Shown: positions 8,398-14,482, counted from the stretch's first letter. The stretch is 16,973 nt of DNA from SZUA-1535 sp964594175 (GCA_964594175.1 CAZQLM010000018.1:1-16973); one strand, 5' to 3'. The notes: generated by a model not told the origin, from the sequence alone. Made by a program: numbers and translations.

Positions 8398-8484
8398 TCC
8401 ACCACCTTCGTCAATTGTTATGTGATATTAACAAATATATATAAAGTTACCTTCGGTATATATCGATATATATTGGTGAAATAA
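8398..8484. promoter_or_regulatory. Divergent promoter region of atpH operon and AbrB-PhoU gene
   Basis: This 87-base AT-rich gap separates two divergent starts. The run AAATATATATAAAG at about 8433-8446 can serve as TATA box in both directions. It lies about 25 bases before a likely start of transcription near 8412 for the ATPase operon, and about 25 bases before one near 8463 for the PhoU-like gene. The short motif ACCTTCG occurs twice, at 8404-8410 and 8449-8455. Both ribosome sites are visible: GGTGGTGGA before atpH and GGTGA before the PhoU-like gene. Confidence 0.6.
8457..8472. promoter_or_regulatory. Perfect 16-base palindrome, candidate operator
   Basis: TATATATCGATATATA reads the same on both strands. 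It sits 12 bases before the ATG of the PhoU-like gene, where that gene's transcription should start, and about 11 bases from the shared TATA run. A dimeric regulator bound here would block the PhoU-like promoter and could reach the ATPase promoter. The adjacent gene encodes an AbrB-type domain, which binds DNA as a dimer, so autoregulation is a natural guess. Low-complexity AT alternation makes chance partly responsible, although the central CG is not explained by that. Confidence 0.45.
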
Positions 8485-9411
8485 ATGGAAAAGAGGAAAC
8501 TGCAGAAAACTGGAAGAAACACGCTTATAGTTTCCTTGCCAAAGAAATGGATAAAGGAGAATAATTTGAATAAAGGCGATTATGTATTTCTCTATCCCAA
8601 GGGAAACGCTCTCATAATAAAAACGAAAGCAAAGAAAAAAACGAAGTATTGCGAGCTCGTTTTTTCTGGAAAGGAAGAAACCTTTCGTGAGCTCGTTGCA
8701 AGATACGTGCAGGGATATGAAAAAATTAAAATCACAGCACATGCCAAAGAATGGAAGGAACTGAAGATAATAAGAGAATACGCTCTTCGGAAACTATCTG
8801 GAATAGAAATTACGGATTTACAAAACGGTTTGATTATTGAAGTAATTCTCGGAAACAAAAGCAGAGGGCTTGAGAATGTACTAGAAAGAGTAAGAAGCAC
8901 GTTGGAATGGATAGTTTCAGCTATGAAGGAAGGAGTAAGGGAAAGTGATAGAGAGCTTCTGAGAGAAATTGCAGAAAAAGATGATGAAATAGACAGACTT
9001 AATCTTCTTGCGAGCAGAGAGATATTCGAGATTCTTGAAATAAGTCAGGATTCTAGAAAACTTGTGTATTTGAAAATATTATTAGATAAACTTGAATCAA
9101 TAGGAGACTCTCTCCAAGCCATTGCCAAAACACTTGAAGAAAATATAGATTCAATACCAAAAAATGAATTTCTTCTTGTGCTGAAAAAACTTGAGGAAAA
9201 TCTTTCGCTGATTTTTTCAGCGTATTTTAAAAACGATAAAAATACTGCGAACATGCTTATTGAAAAAAGCTTTTTGTTTTCGAAGAAAACCCTTTCTGTG
9301 CTTCGTGTGAAGTACTCTTTCTCTGAAGCACGAACAATACTTCTCGAAAACTTTTCGCGGATAGCACAGCTGTGCAAGGAAGCTGGAGAATGTATTTTGG
9401 ATTCTTTATAA
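8485..9411 (+). CDS. AbrB-PhoU fusion protein, likely phosphate-uptake or transcription regulator
   Basis: The 308-residue protein joins an N-terminal SpoVT/AbrB-type swapped-hairpin domain (about 1-45: KLQKTGRNTLIVSLPKKW, then NLNKGDYVFLYPKG) to a helical PhoU-like domain (about 130-305), which contains the AEKDDEIDRLN and LDKLESIGDSLQAIAKTL helices typical of PhoU repeats. This combination is widespread in archaea. In bacteria PhoU restrains phosphate uptake through PstSCAB and PhoR, but no phosphate transporter is near here. The AbrB domain suggests DNA binding, possibly at the palindrome just upstream. The ATG follows GGTGA at a good distance. It is transcribed away from the ATP synthase operon, so both may respond to phosphate or energy state (inference). 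Confidence 0.85.
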   Translation: MEKRKLQKTGRNTLIVSLPKKWIKENNLNKGDYVFLYPKGNALIIKTKAKKKTKYCELVFSGKEETFRELVARYVQGYEKIKITAHAKEWKELKIIREYALRKLSGIEITDLQNGLIIEVILGNKSRGLENVLERVRSTLEWIVSAMKEGVRESDRELLREIAEKDDEIDRLNLLASREIFEILEISQDSRKLVYLKILLDKLESIGDSLQAIAKTLEENIDSIPKNEFLLVLKKLEENLSLIFSAYFKNDKNTANMLIEKSFLFSKKTLSVLRVKYSFSEARTILLENFSRIAQLCKEAGECILDSL

Positions 9412-9441
9412 GCGGAAAATAAAGCTCGCTCTTCCAAGAAA

Positions 9442-9454
9442 ACCTTATAAATTA
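9442..9454 (+). promoter_or_regulatory. TATA-box promoter of the L40e gene
   Basis: CCTTATAAATTAT with a preceding A-rich BRE-like stretch lies about 35-40 bases before the L40e ATG. Transcription would start around 9470-9475, giving a short leader that holds a GGGTG ribosome site. Confidence 0.5.
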
Positions 9455-9485
9455 TTCGATTCATTTTATTTTTTGGGTGTATAAC

Positions 9486-9665
9486 ATGGCGAAGCAGAAA
9501 TTACCAGAAGCAATAAACAGACTTTTTAACCGTGTATTCGTTTGCAGGAAGTGCAAGCACAAAATTAGAGCAGATCCTCAAAAAGTAATGCAAGGTAAGG
9601 TTAAGTGCAGGCATTGCGGCTCGCGCAGCTTGAGACCGAAGAAAAAAGAAGCCAGAAGAAGATAA
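9486..9665 (+). CDS. rpl40e: Large ribosomal subunit protein L40e
   Basis: The 59-residue zinc-ribbon protein is a component of the archaeal large ribosomal subunit. It begins MAKQKLPEAINRLFNRVFVC. The two zinc knuckles are C20-x2-C23 and C41-x2-C44, followed by the conserved GSRSLRPKKKE tail. The ATG at 9486 is preferred to a GTG three codons upstream because family members begin close to the PEA..RLFN motif. The C-terminus is very basic, fitting rRNA binding. It converges with the PIN-domain gene, with 12 bases between stops. Confidence 0.93.
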   Translation: MAKQKLPEAINRLFNRVFVCRKCKHKIRADPQKVMQGKVKCRHCGSRSLRPKKKEARRR

Positions 9666-9677
9666 ATTTTACGTGCT

Positions 9678-10034
9678 TTACGGAAGCTCTATGTATTTTC
9701 CCTGTCTTATACAGGCGAGCTTTCCCCCACTGTCTCTTATTTTTTTCTTTAGCTCCTTATCCTGTGTAAGTACCACATACCCCAGCTTTGCGAGTTCAAC
9801 GAGCTTTTCATCAACCTTCCCTCGGTGCGGAATTATTTTAACTTTGCTTTTCTTTATGAGCTCTACAGCCAGTTTCGCCGCTACGCTCTCTTTTCTCTGC
9901 GTTTTTGCAATTTGCAAGAGTTCGTTCACTGTATTTTCCAAAATGTAAATTTCATTTCCTGCAAGTTCTTCGAGAATCCTTACTTTATGTGACAAAGCAT
10001 AAATCCATGCGTTGGTATCGATTACTATCTTCAT
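9678..10034 (-). CDS. PIN-domain nuclease of the FCF1/VapC9-like family
   Basis: The 118-residue protein is a single PIN domain. The acidic metal-binding residues are visible: D6 in VIDTNAW, E38 in NTVNELL, D75 in GKVDEKLVELA, and D92 in VLTQDKELKKKIR. The ending ACIRQGKYIEL is typical of the archaeal FCF1-type group (COG1412), whose eukaryotic relatives act in 18S rRNA processing, rather than of VapC toxins. No antitoxin-like gene sits next to it; the neighbour is L40e, which fits a ribosome-related role (inference). Its TATA box overlaps the stop of the upstream gene, and the transcript is probably nearly leaderless. RNase activity is expected but the RNA target is unknown. Confidence 0.85.
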   Translation of the reverse strand: MKIVIDTNAWIYALSHKVRILEELAGNEIYILENTVNELLQIAKTQRKESVAAKLAVELIKKSKVKIIPHRGKVDEKLVELAKLGYVVLTQDKELKKKIRDSGGKLACIRQGKYIELP

Positions 10035-10055
10035 GAAGAAAATTAAAGAAAAAAG

Positions 10056-10068
10056 TTTAAAATTTATA
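10056..10068 (-). promoter_or_regulatory. TATA-box promoter of the PIN-domain gene
   Basis: On the minus strand TATAAATTTTAAA lies about 25-30 bases before the ATG at 10034. It overlaps the stop codon of the upstream 71-residue gene. The arrangement predicts a leaderless or nearly leaderless transcript. Confidence 0.5.
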
Positions 10069-10279
10069 TCTTTAGTTTGTATTTTCCTTCCTTATTAATC
10101 GAGAGATAACCTTTATTGAGCCAAGAAGAAAGCGTTTCAATAATTTCTGGGATTGCAGAATCTATATGAGTTCCGTAGTTCTCGAAAATTTTTTTATAAA
10201 ATTCCTCCGGGGTCAACGGCTTTTTAAGTAAATTTTTTACGACTTCCCCAGGTGTGAATATCTTTTTCTTCATTTTCAT
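10064..10279 (-). CDS. Small winged-helix-like protein of unknown function
   Basis: The 71-residue protein is not recognised as a named family. The second half looks like a winged helix: a helix PEIIETLSSWLNKGYL followed by a two-strand wing SINKEGKYKLKI. The first half holds a short basic start and two helices (TPGEVVKNLLKK and LTPEEFYKKIFENYG). It may bind DNA or protein. Its ATG overlaps the stop of the 319-residue gene by four bases (ATGA), so the two are almost certainly co-translated. A second ATG two codons in is equally possible as start. Confidence 0.65.
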   Translation of the reverse strand: MKMKKKIFTPGEVVKNLLKKPLTPEEFYKKIFENYGTHIDSAIPEIIETLSSWLNKGYLSINKEGKYKLKI

Positions 10280-11235
10280 CCCAAAACCTCTTCTATAGCT
10301 TTACCAATTTGTTGAAGAGTAGAAGTAATTGAAATTATTCTCGATCTATGACCAGCCTTATTTTCTACCTCTACTTCATAATAATCTCCACTCCATAAGG
10401 CTTCGAAATATGAAGGTGGGCCATCGCATTTTTCATATGCTTTCATACAGGCATCTCTTATTTCTGGTGTGGAAATTTTTTCTATTGGAGGTATTTCTTT
10501 TCCATTATCCAATTGATATATGGTTCCCACAAGCCATCCTGTCTTTTCTTTGCGCTTTGTTTTTTCATATGCTTCATTAAAAAGTTCTGTAGAAAGCGAG
10601 AGTATATTTTTCATTATATCTTTCTTCAATATCTTTATTTTCCTTCCTCTAAGAGTTCTACGAACTTCGTAAGCTTCTCTAGAAGGTTCCAAAGTATTCT
10701 CATCAACTTTTTTAAGAGGAACCAAGTGGTCTTTTGCTTTTTTCAGAATTTCAGTCTCGTCAGAATATTTGAGAAGTTTTATGGTAAAAGTATGAGGACT
10801 GACAAAAACTGTAGAGTAATCTCTCTTAAAATACACTTCGTATTCCCACGCTGATGTGAAAGAAAGAGAAACCGTTAGAAGCGGGAGATTATTTAGTAAT
10901 TCGTAGACTAAATCATCTTCTTCAGGATATCTTGCAGAAACCAATTCTTGAAAACAAATTCCAGCATTATCTGGGATTCTTCGAAGAATATCTGGAAAGG
11001 TTAACCCCAATGTGTTCCAATAAATAGAAAAGATAACCTCTTTTTTACCGTTATCTCTTTCTGCACCTGTATATCTCAATAACCAAGGTCCAAAGCTTGT
11101 TCCACAAGCTTCTCCTTCTTGAATCTCTCTTACATATCCTAAAAGTTCTTCTAATGTCTCGTATTCTCTGAATTTTTCCCACTGAGAGTGTGAATATTTT
11201 TCTGGATTTATATCATCAGCTGCGTGAAAAACCAT
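10276..11235 (-). CDS. Unrecognised 319-residue cytoplasmic protein
   Basis: No family is recognised. The protein has no signal peptide or membrane segment and is of mixed alpha/beta composition. Visible features are an acidic, aromatic-rich N-terminus (about 1-60), a Tyr/Phe-rich beta region at 120-160 (SAWEYEVYFKRDYSTVFV), a basic helix pair at 190-240 (RRTLRGRKIKILKKDIMKN), and a C-terminal strand-helix segment. No nuclease, kinase or methylase motif stands out. It is the first gene of a two-gene unit with the winged-helix-like 71-residue protein. A TATA box about 26 bases before the ATG suggests leaderless expression. The IS-like element was inserted 48 bases upstream of the ATG, leaving that TATA box intact. 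Confidence 0.7.
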   Translation of the reverse strand: MVFHAADDINPEKYSHSQWEKFREYETLEELLGYVREIQEGEACGTSFGPWLLRYTGAERDNGKKEVIFSIYWNTLGLTFPDILRRIPDNAGICFQELVSARYPEEDDLVYELLNNLPLLTVSLSFTSAWEYEVYFKRDYSTVFVSPHTFTIKLLKYSDETEILKKAKDHLVPLKKVDENTLEPSREAYEVRRTLRGRKIKILKKDIMKNILSLSTELFNEAYEKTKRKEKTGWLVGTIYQLDNGKEIPPIEKISTPEIRDACMKAYEKCDGPPSYFEALWSGDYYEVEVENKAGHRSRIISITSTLQQIGKAIEEVLG

Positions 11236-11255
11236 GCAAATTTATTTTACCGAAA

Positions 11256-11271
11256 ATTTTAAATATTTATC
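11256..11271 (-). promoter_or_regulatory. TATA-box promoter of the 319-residue gene
   Basis: Minus-strand ATAAATATTTAAAATT lies 20-35 bases before the ATG at 11235, predicting a leaderless transcript. The transposon's target duplication begins only 5 bases upstream of it. Confidence 0.45.
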
Positions 11272-11275
11272 GTGG

Positions 11276-11283
11276 AGGATAAA
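11276..11283 (+). repeat. Target-site duplication, left copy (AGGATAAA)
   Basis: AGGATAAA directly abuts the left inverted repeat and is repeated exactly at 11889-11896 beyond the right one. An 8-base duplication is the size made by IS6-family transposition. Confidence 0.85.
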
Positions 11284-11300
11284 GAGACTGTCCTAATTTC
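11284..11300 (+). repeat. Left terminal inverted repeat of the IS-like element
   Basis: GAGACTGTCCTAATTTC matches the right end with one substitution. It lies 6 bases beyond the transposase stop. Confidence 0.85.
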
Positions 11301-11306
11301 ACCTAA

Positions 11307-11859
11307 TCACCTCCTCAGAATATTCCAGTAAAACATAAACATATTACACCACAAAGAAAGCAAATACAGAACACGCTTAAACCAATAATTCTTATCCCAA
11401 ATCAAGCTTATTTTTCTCAAATTAACACATAAACAATTGTTAAACCTCTGAGCAATAAACTTGAAAGATCTGAAAACCTGCTCTACGTAGTTTCTCTTAC
11501 CAAAAGTTTCATGTCTATGCCTTATTCCCAGTCTATTACATACTTGCTTGTAACAAGGCATTTTATCTGTTATAATCTCAACATACCTTTTATTTGAGCA
11601 AAAGCTAAGAATATGCTTAATAAAATCCAAAGTCGTTAAATAATTCCTTGCTATATAAGCTTTCACTGCTATTAATTCTCTTGTTTCTATATCTATTGCT
11701 GCATAGATAAAATACCATGTGTTGTTAACTTTAATCTTTGTCTCATCTATGGCTATGCATCTCCTTTCTCTTCTTTCAGCTCTGTAATTTAAAGATTCTC
11801 TGAAGAAATAAAGCAATTGCAAGAATTCTTATCTCTACAGGAGTTCTGTTATATTTAAA
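11307..11859 (-). pseudogene. IS6-like DDE transposase, internally deleted and frame-broken
   Basis: The main open part (11307-11822, TTG start, 171 residues) holds the catalytic core: D26 in AIDETKIKVNNTWYF, D86 in IITDKMPCYK, and E114 in RNYVEQVFRSFK, plus the HRHETFGKR segment typical of IS6/IS240-like enzymes. A stop codon in that frame just upstream prevents a longer protein. In the neighbouring frame, 11859-11800 reads YNRTPVEIRILAIALFLQ, which looks like the N-terminus of the same family, then runs into a stop. Only about 53 bases separate that fragment from the first catalytic Asp, where intact relatives have a full helix-turn-helix region. So an internal deletion plus a frame change has removed the DNA-binding part. 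Activity is unlikely without help in trans. Confidence 0.75.
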
Positions 11860-11871
11860 TTAAATTGCAAG

Positions 11872-11888
11872 GAAATTAGGACGGTCTC
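11872..11888 (-). repeat. Right terminal inverted repeat of the IS-like element
   Basis: On the minus strand this reads GAGACCGTCCTAATTTC, matching the left end at 16 of 17 positions. It ends directly against the right copy of the target duplication. Confidence 0.85.
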
Positions 11889-11896
11889 AGGATAAA
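11889..11896 (+). repeat. Target-site duplication, right copy (AGGATAAA)
   Basis: This is an exact copy of the 8 bases at 11276-11283 and directly abuts the right inverted repeat. Confidence 0.85.
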
Positions 11897-11899
11897 AAA

Positions 11900-11912
11900 C
11901 TATTTTTAAAAA
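11900..11912 (+). promoter_or_regulatory. TATA-box promoter of the methylthiotransferase gene
   Basis: TATTTTTAAAAAC lies about 25-30 bases before the ATG at 11935, so the transcript is probably leaderless. It starts 4 bases beyond the transposon's target duplication, so the insertion may have displaced upstream BRE or activator sequence. Confidence 0.5.
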
Positions 11913-11934
11913 CTCTTCTTTCAAAATCCAAGTT

Positions 11935-13281
11935 ATGCTCGCCTATATAGAAACTTATGGCTGTGCTTTTGCTCAGGCAGAAAGTGAAATCATTGCCGGA
12001 ATGTTAGCAAAGCACGGATTTGCTATTGTTTCCTCGCCAGATGTTGCTGACGTGCTTATAATAGTAACGTGTCATGTAAAGGAAGCTACCGAAAATAAAG
12101 TTATTTACAGAATTCGTGAGCTTTGCAGAAAATATCCAAAAAAACCTTTGCTCGTCTATGGTTGTTTGCCAAGAGCTTATCCAGAAAAGGTTCGCAAAGC
12201 ATGTGAAAGAGCAAGTCTAGTTGGTAACTTCAACCTTCGCGAAATACCTAAAGCGGTTAAACAGGCTTTGCAGGGTGAGAGAGTAGAGCTTTTAAGCGAA
12301 ATTCCTGAAAGCAAGCTGGGATTACCAAGAATTAAGAGAAATCCTGTAATTGGAATAGTTCCTATAGCAGAAGGATGCCTTTGCAGCTGTGCTTATTGCT
12401 CCACAAAGCTTTCTCGTGGAGAGATTTTTTCCTTTTCCCCAGAAGAGATAGTGAAAGAAATTAAACACTTGTTAAAAACAGGTTGCAAGGAAATATGGCT
12501 TACCGCTCAGGATTGCGCGTGTTACGGATTTGATATAGGCACGAACTTAGCAGAGCTTTTGCAAAAAATCTGCAAGCTAAGTCAGAAGTTCTTTGTGCGT
12601 GTAGGAATGCTAAACCCTTTGCATGTGAAAAAAATCCTTCCAGAGCTTTTACAAGCTTACGAAAATGAAAAAATCTACAAATTTTTGCACTTGCCTGTAC
12701 AGAGCGGGAGTAATAAAATCTTGTATGCTATGCATCGCCGGTATAATGTAAGCGATTTTCTTGGCGTAATAAAAACTTTTCGAGAAAGATTTCCATTCCT
12801 ACAGCTCTGGACAGATATAATCGTTGGATTTCCAGGAGAAACAGAAAAAGATTTTGAAGCAACCAAAAAACTTTTGCTGGATATAAAGCCCGATTGGGTT
12901 AATGTTTCGAAATTTTCTGTGCGAGAGCGTACAGAAGCTGCAAAACTGAAGCAAATTTCTACTAAAATTAAAAAACAGAGAAGTAGAGAGCTTAGCGAAA
13001 TTGTTCGTGAGCTAGGGAAAAAGGCGAATGAAAAGTGGGTTGGCTGGTGCGGAGAAGCCTTGGTAGATGAAAAAGGAAAATATGGCTATGTAGCCAGAAA
13101 TTTTGCCTATAAACCAATAGTTCTTAAAGCAGATGAAAATCTTCTCGGAAAATTTTTGAAAGTTAAGGTGGTTAAAGCCGAGAGCTTTCTTTTCGGAGAG
13201 ATTCTGAAAATTTCATCAATCAATTACAGAAATATAAATAAGAGTAACCCAATGCTAAGTGTAACTGCGCTTGACCAATAA
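11935..13281 (+). CDS. tRNA-t6A37 methylthiotransferase (MtaB/CDKAL1-type radical SAM enzyme)
   Basis: The 448-residue enzyme adds a methylthio group to t6A37 of tRNAs that read ANN codons, such as tRNA-Lys(UUU). The N-terminal MTTase domain carries three cluster Cys residues: C10 (ETYGCAFAQAES), C46 (IIVTCHVKEATE) and C77 (VYGCLPRAYPE). The radical SAM motif is C148-x3-C152-x2-C155 in EGCLCSCAYCSTKLSRGE. HLPVQSGSNKILYAMHRRY and DIIVGFPGETEKDF are the next family signatures. The TRAM RNA-binding domain occupies about 365-430. Val replaces the usual Asn before C46. The last 58 bases overlap the convergent membrane protein gene. The family is clear; the exact substrate is inferred from subfamily and from being archaeal. 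Confidence 0.92.
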   Translation: MLAYIETYGCAFAQAESEIIAGMLAKHGFAIVSSPDVADVLIIVTCHVKEATENKVIYRIRELCRKYPKKPLLVYGCLPRAYPEKVRKACERASLVGNFNLREIPKAVKQALQGERVELLSEIPESKLGLPRIKRNPVIGIVPIAEGCLCSCAYCSTKLSRGEIFSFSPEEIVKEIKHLLKTGCKEIWLTAQDCACYGFDIGTNLAELLQKICKLSQKFFVRVGMLNPLHVKKILPELLQAYENEKIYKFLHLPVQSGSNKILYAMHRRYNVSDFLGVIKTFRERFPFLQLWTDIIVGFPGETEKDFEATKKLLLDIKPDWVNVSKFSVRERTEAAKLKQISTKIKKQRSRELSEIVRELGKKANEKWVGWCGEALVDEKGKYGYVARNFAYKPIVLKADENLLGKFLKVKVVKAESFLFGEILKISSINYRNINKSNPMLSVTALDQ

Positions 13282-13814
13282 AAAGCTCTGTCTACTATTT
13301 TTTCTTTATACAATCTATCTTTCCAGCTTAGACCTATACCATATATAAGATAATAGGTGGGATACGTCAGACTTATATTCATCAAACCTCTAAGAGAAGA
13401 AAATACACCTGAAACTATCCCAAGAAAAACAGAGATAAAATAAATTAGAAATAGAAACTCATAATTAAGAATTGAAAAATATCTAACCACACAAAAGATT
13501 GCAAGCATTGCTAATAAGGAGATAACCCATCTCGAGCTCAGTATAAAGTTTAGTTCACCAAATTTTGAGAGCGATCTAACCCCATGAAAGTGGATCAACT
13601 TCCTATTTTTAAAATATGCTTTTGTTGTAAGCACCAATCTAAAAACATCTCCGCCTAACATAATACACGAACCAGTAATCATTAGAAACATTCCCAACTC
13701 TTTTGGCTGAATCTCTGTAACTGATAGAAATTTTCCAAATACTTTTTGAGAGAGTACAACTAAAAATAGCAAAAACACACCAGAAAAAAGCAGTCCTATC
13801 TTATTCCTTTTCAT
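13224..13814 (-). CDS. Multi-pass membrane protein of unknown function
   Basis: The protein is not recognised. With the ATG at 13814 it has 196 residues and five or six membrane helices: about residues 5-22, 42-64, 95-113, 119-142 and 176-196, with a weaker one near 150-165. Loops are short and basic, and no catalytic motif is visible. The open frame extends 24 codons further upstream to 13886, but that stretch would translate the promoter and one arm of an inverted repeat, so the internal ATG is preferred. A TATA box about 30 bases before this ATG agrees. Its 3' end overlaps the methylthiotransferase gene by 58 bases on the opposite strand. Confidence 0.65.
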   Translation of the reverse strand: MKRNKIGLLFSGVFLLFLVVLSQKVFGKFLSVTEIQPKELGMFLMITGSCIMLGGDVFRLVLTTKAYFKNRKLIHFHGVRSLSKFGELNFILSSRWVISLLAMLAIFCVVRYFSILNYEFLFLIYFISVFLGIVSGVFSSLRGLMNISLTYPTYYLIYGIGLSWKDRLYKEKIVDRAFYWSSAVTLSIGLLLFIFL

Positions 13815-13825
13815 AAGTAAATGTC

Positions 13826-13884
13826 GGGAGGGAACGCTTATAAAATTTTTAAGCCCTTCACCCGGTTGGGGTTCGTTCCCTCCC
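13826..13884. repeat. 11-base inverted repeat framing a promoter
   Basis: GGGAGGGAACG at 13826-13836 and its exact complement CGTTCCCTCCC at 13874-13884 flank 37 bases. Inside are an imperfect AT palindrome (CTTATAAAATTTTTAAG, 13837-13853) that can act as TATA box for the membrane protein gene, and a small ACCC/GGGT hairpin at 13860-13872. As RNA it could fold into a three-way junction. It superficially resembles a tRNA acceptor stem but lacks a valid T-loop. Candidate roles are a regulator-binding site, a structured RNA, or a relic of a small inverted-repeat element. Confidence 0.5.
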
Positions 13885-13964
13885 ATGCGCTTCTCTGCTT
13901 TTTAAACTGTTCTCATGTTCTTTTAAACTTTTTGTTATCACTTGACCGTGTATTCGATGTTCGT

Positions 13965-14336
13965 CTATTGTGCTGCGGAAGAAGGAGACCCTTCCAATAT
14001 GGATTTAAGTTTTTCTTGCTTTTCTTTCATCTTTTCTTCAAGTTTGTGTACGAGTTTTTCCAGTGATTTAAGTCTTACTTCGATTTCTTCAACTTTTTGT
14101 TTTAACTCTGATTCAAGCTCTTTTTTCGTTGTTTTTAAAAGTATAGGCCCTGTAAGCTTGTAAACAATTTCCCTTTCACCGACTTTTTCCAATTCTTCCA
14201 ATGCTTTTTCAATTTCTATTTTCTGCAAATTTAGGCTATCTCTTTGTAAAATTGTTGCCTGAAGCTGCTGCTGAAATGTTTGCAATTGCACAAGAATCTG
14301 CTGCGCTTCTGGTGAGAGTATTATTTTATTTTTCAT
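13965..14336 (-). CDS. pfdB: Prefoldin subunit beta
   Basis: The 123-residue protein is the beta subunit of the hexameric prefoldin chaperone, which captures unfolded proteins between coiled-coil tentacles. Two long helices (about 7-50 and 78-115) flank the beta-hairpin core GEREIVYKLTGPILLKTTKKEL, the family signature. The start MKNKIILSPEAQQIL at 14336 fits the family. The frame stays open upstream through the whole tRNA gene, but that extension is not protein. A TATA box (TATATAAG on the minus strand, about 14359-14368) lies 25 bases before the ATG, predicting a nearly leaderless transcript independent of the tRNA. The C-terminal SPSSAAQ is a short disordered tail. Confidence 0.92.
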   Translation of the reverse strand: MKNKIILSPEAQQILVQLQTFQQQLQATILQRDSLNLQKIEIEKALEELEKVGEREIVYKLTGPILLKTTKKELESELKQKVEEIEVRLKSLEKLVHKLEEKMKEKQEKLKSILEGSPSSAAQ

Positions 14337-14356
14337 GAGAATTTTTTGGATAAAGA

Positions 14357-14369
14357 AGCTTATATAGTT
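14357..14369 (-). promoter_or_regulatory. TATA-box promoter of prefoldin beta
   Basis: Minus-strand AACTATATAAGCT lies 15 bases beyond the tRNA CCA end and about 25-30 bases before the prefoldin ATG, so the two genes have separate promoters despite being on the same strand. Confidence 0.6.
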
Positions 14370-14400
14370 ATGCACACAAGAATTGGTGGGCCCGACGGGA

Positions 14401-14460
14401 GCTTCAGGGGCCTTTTGAGGAGCTTTTCGAGTCTTGAAAAAATTTCGCCCCTGAGCCCGA
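14401..14460 (-). other. tRNA-Lys intron 2 (60 bases, T-loop 59/60 site)
   Basis: The intron splits the T-loop between positions 59 and 60. The splice motif is clear: loop bases TTCA pair perfectly with TGAA (14406-14403), with three-base bulges AA^T and GC^T at the cut sites. An inner stem of GGGCT with GGCCC follows after one C-C mismatch. Removing 14460-14401 restores a normal seven-base T-loop and a five-pair T-stem. Sliding the cut by one base gives the same product because T occurs at both ends. Confidence 0.85.
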
Positions 14461-14482
14461 TTTGAACCCGCGACTCCCGGGT

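Larger units (their letters stand above)
11284..11888 (-). mobile_element. 605-base IS6/IS240-like element with complete ends
   Basis: The element is bounded by 17-base inverted repeats, GAGACTGTCCTAATTTC on the left and the complement of GAGACCGTCCTAATTTC on the right (16 of 17 match). Outside these are exact 8-base direct repeats AGGATAAA. Inside is a DDE transposase reading leftward. At 605 bases it is shorter than the usual 700-900 base range of the family, because the N-terminal part of the transposase is missing. Ends and target duplication are intact, so it arrived by transposition rather than by recombination of a larger element. It lies between the divergent promoters of the 319-residue gene and the methylthiotransferase gene. 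Confidence 0.85.

Noticed and set aside
5668..8425. Long plus-strand open frames opposite atpE, atpI and atpH
   Set aside because: They are Ser/Phe-rich mirror readings of Lys/Glu-rich coiled-coil genes, with no start signals or recognisable domains.
9678..10279. Toxin-antitoxin pair formed by the PIN protein and the 71-residue protein
   Set aside because: The PIN protein resembles the FCF1-type group rather than VapC, has its own promoter, and the small protein is coupled to the 319-residue gene instead.
13826..13885. Possible split or shortened tRNA at the 11-base inverted repeat
   Set aside because: The strands resemble an acceptor stem followed by A, but the T-loop would lack the conserved A58 and no D-arm or anticodon arm can be drawn in the 37 bases between.
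13815..13886. 24-residue N-terminal extension of the membrane protein (MGGNEPQPGEG...)
   Set aside because: It would translate the promoter and one arm of the inverted repeat. The ATG at 13814 begins a normal membrane-protein N-terminus right after a well-placed TATA box.
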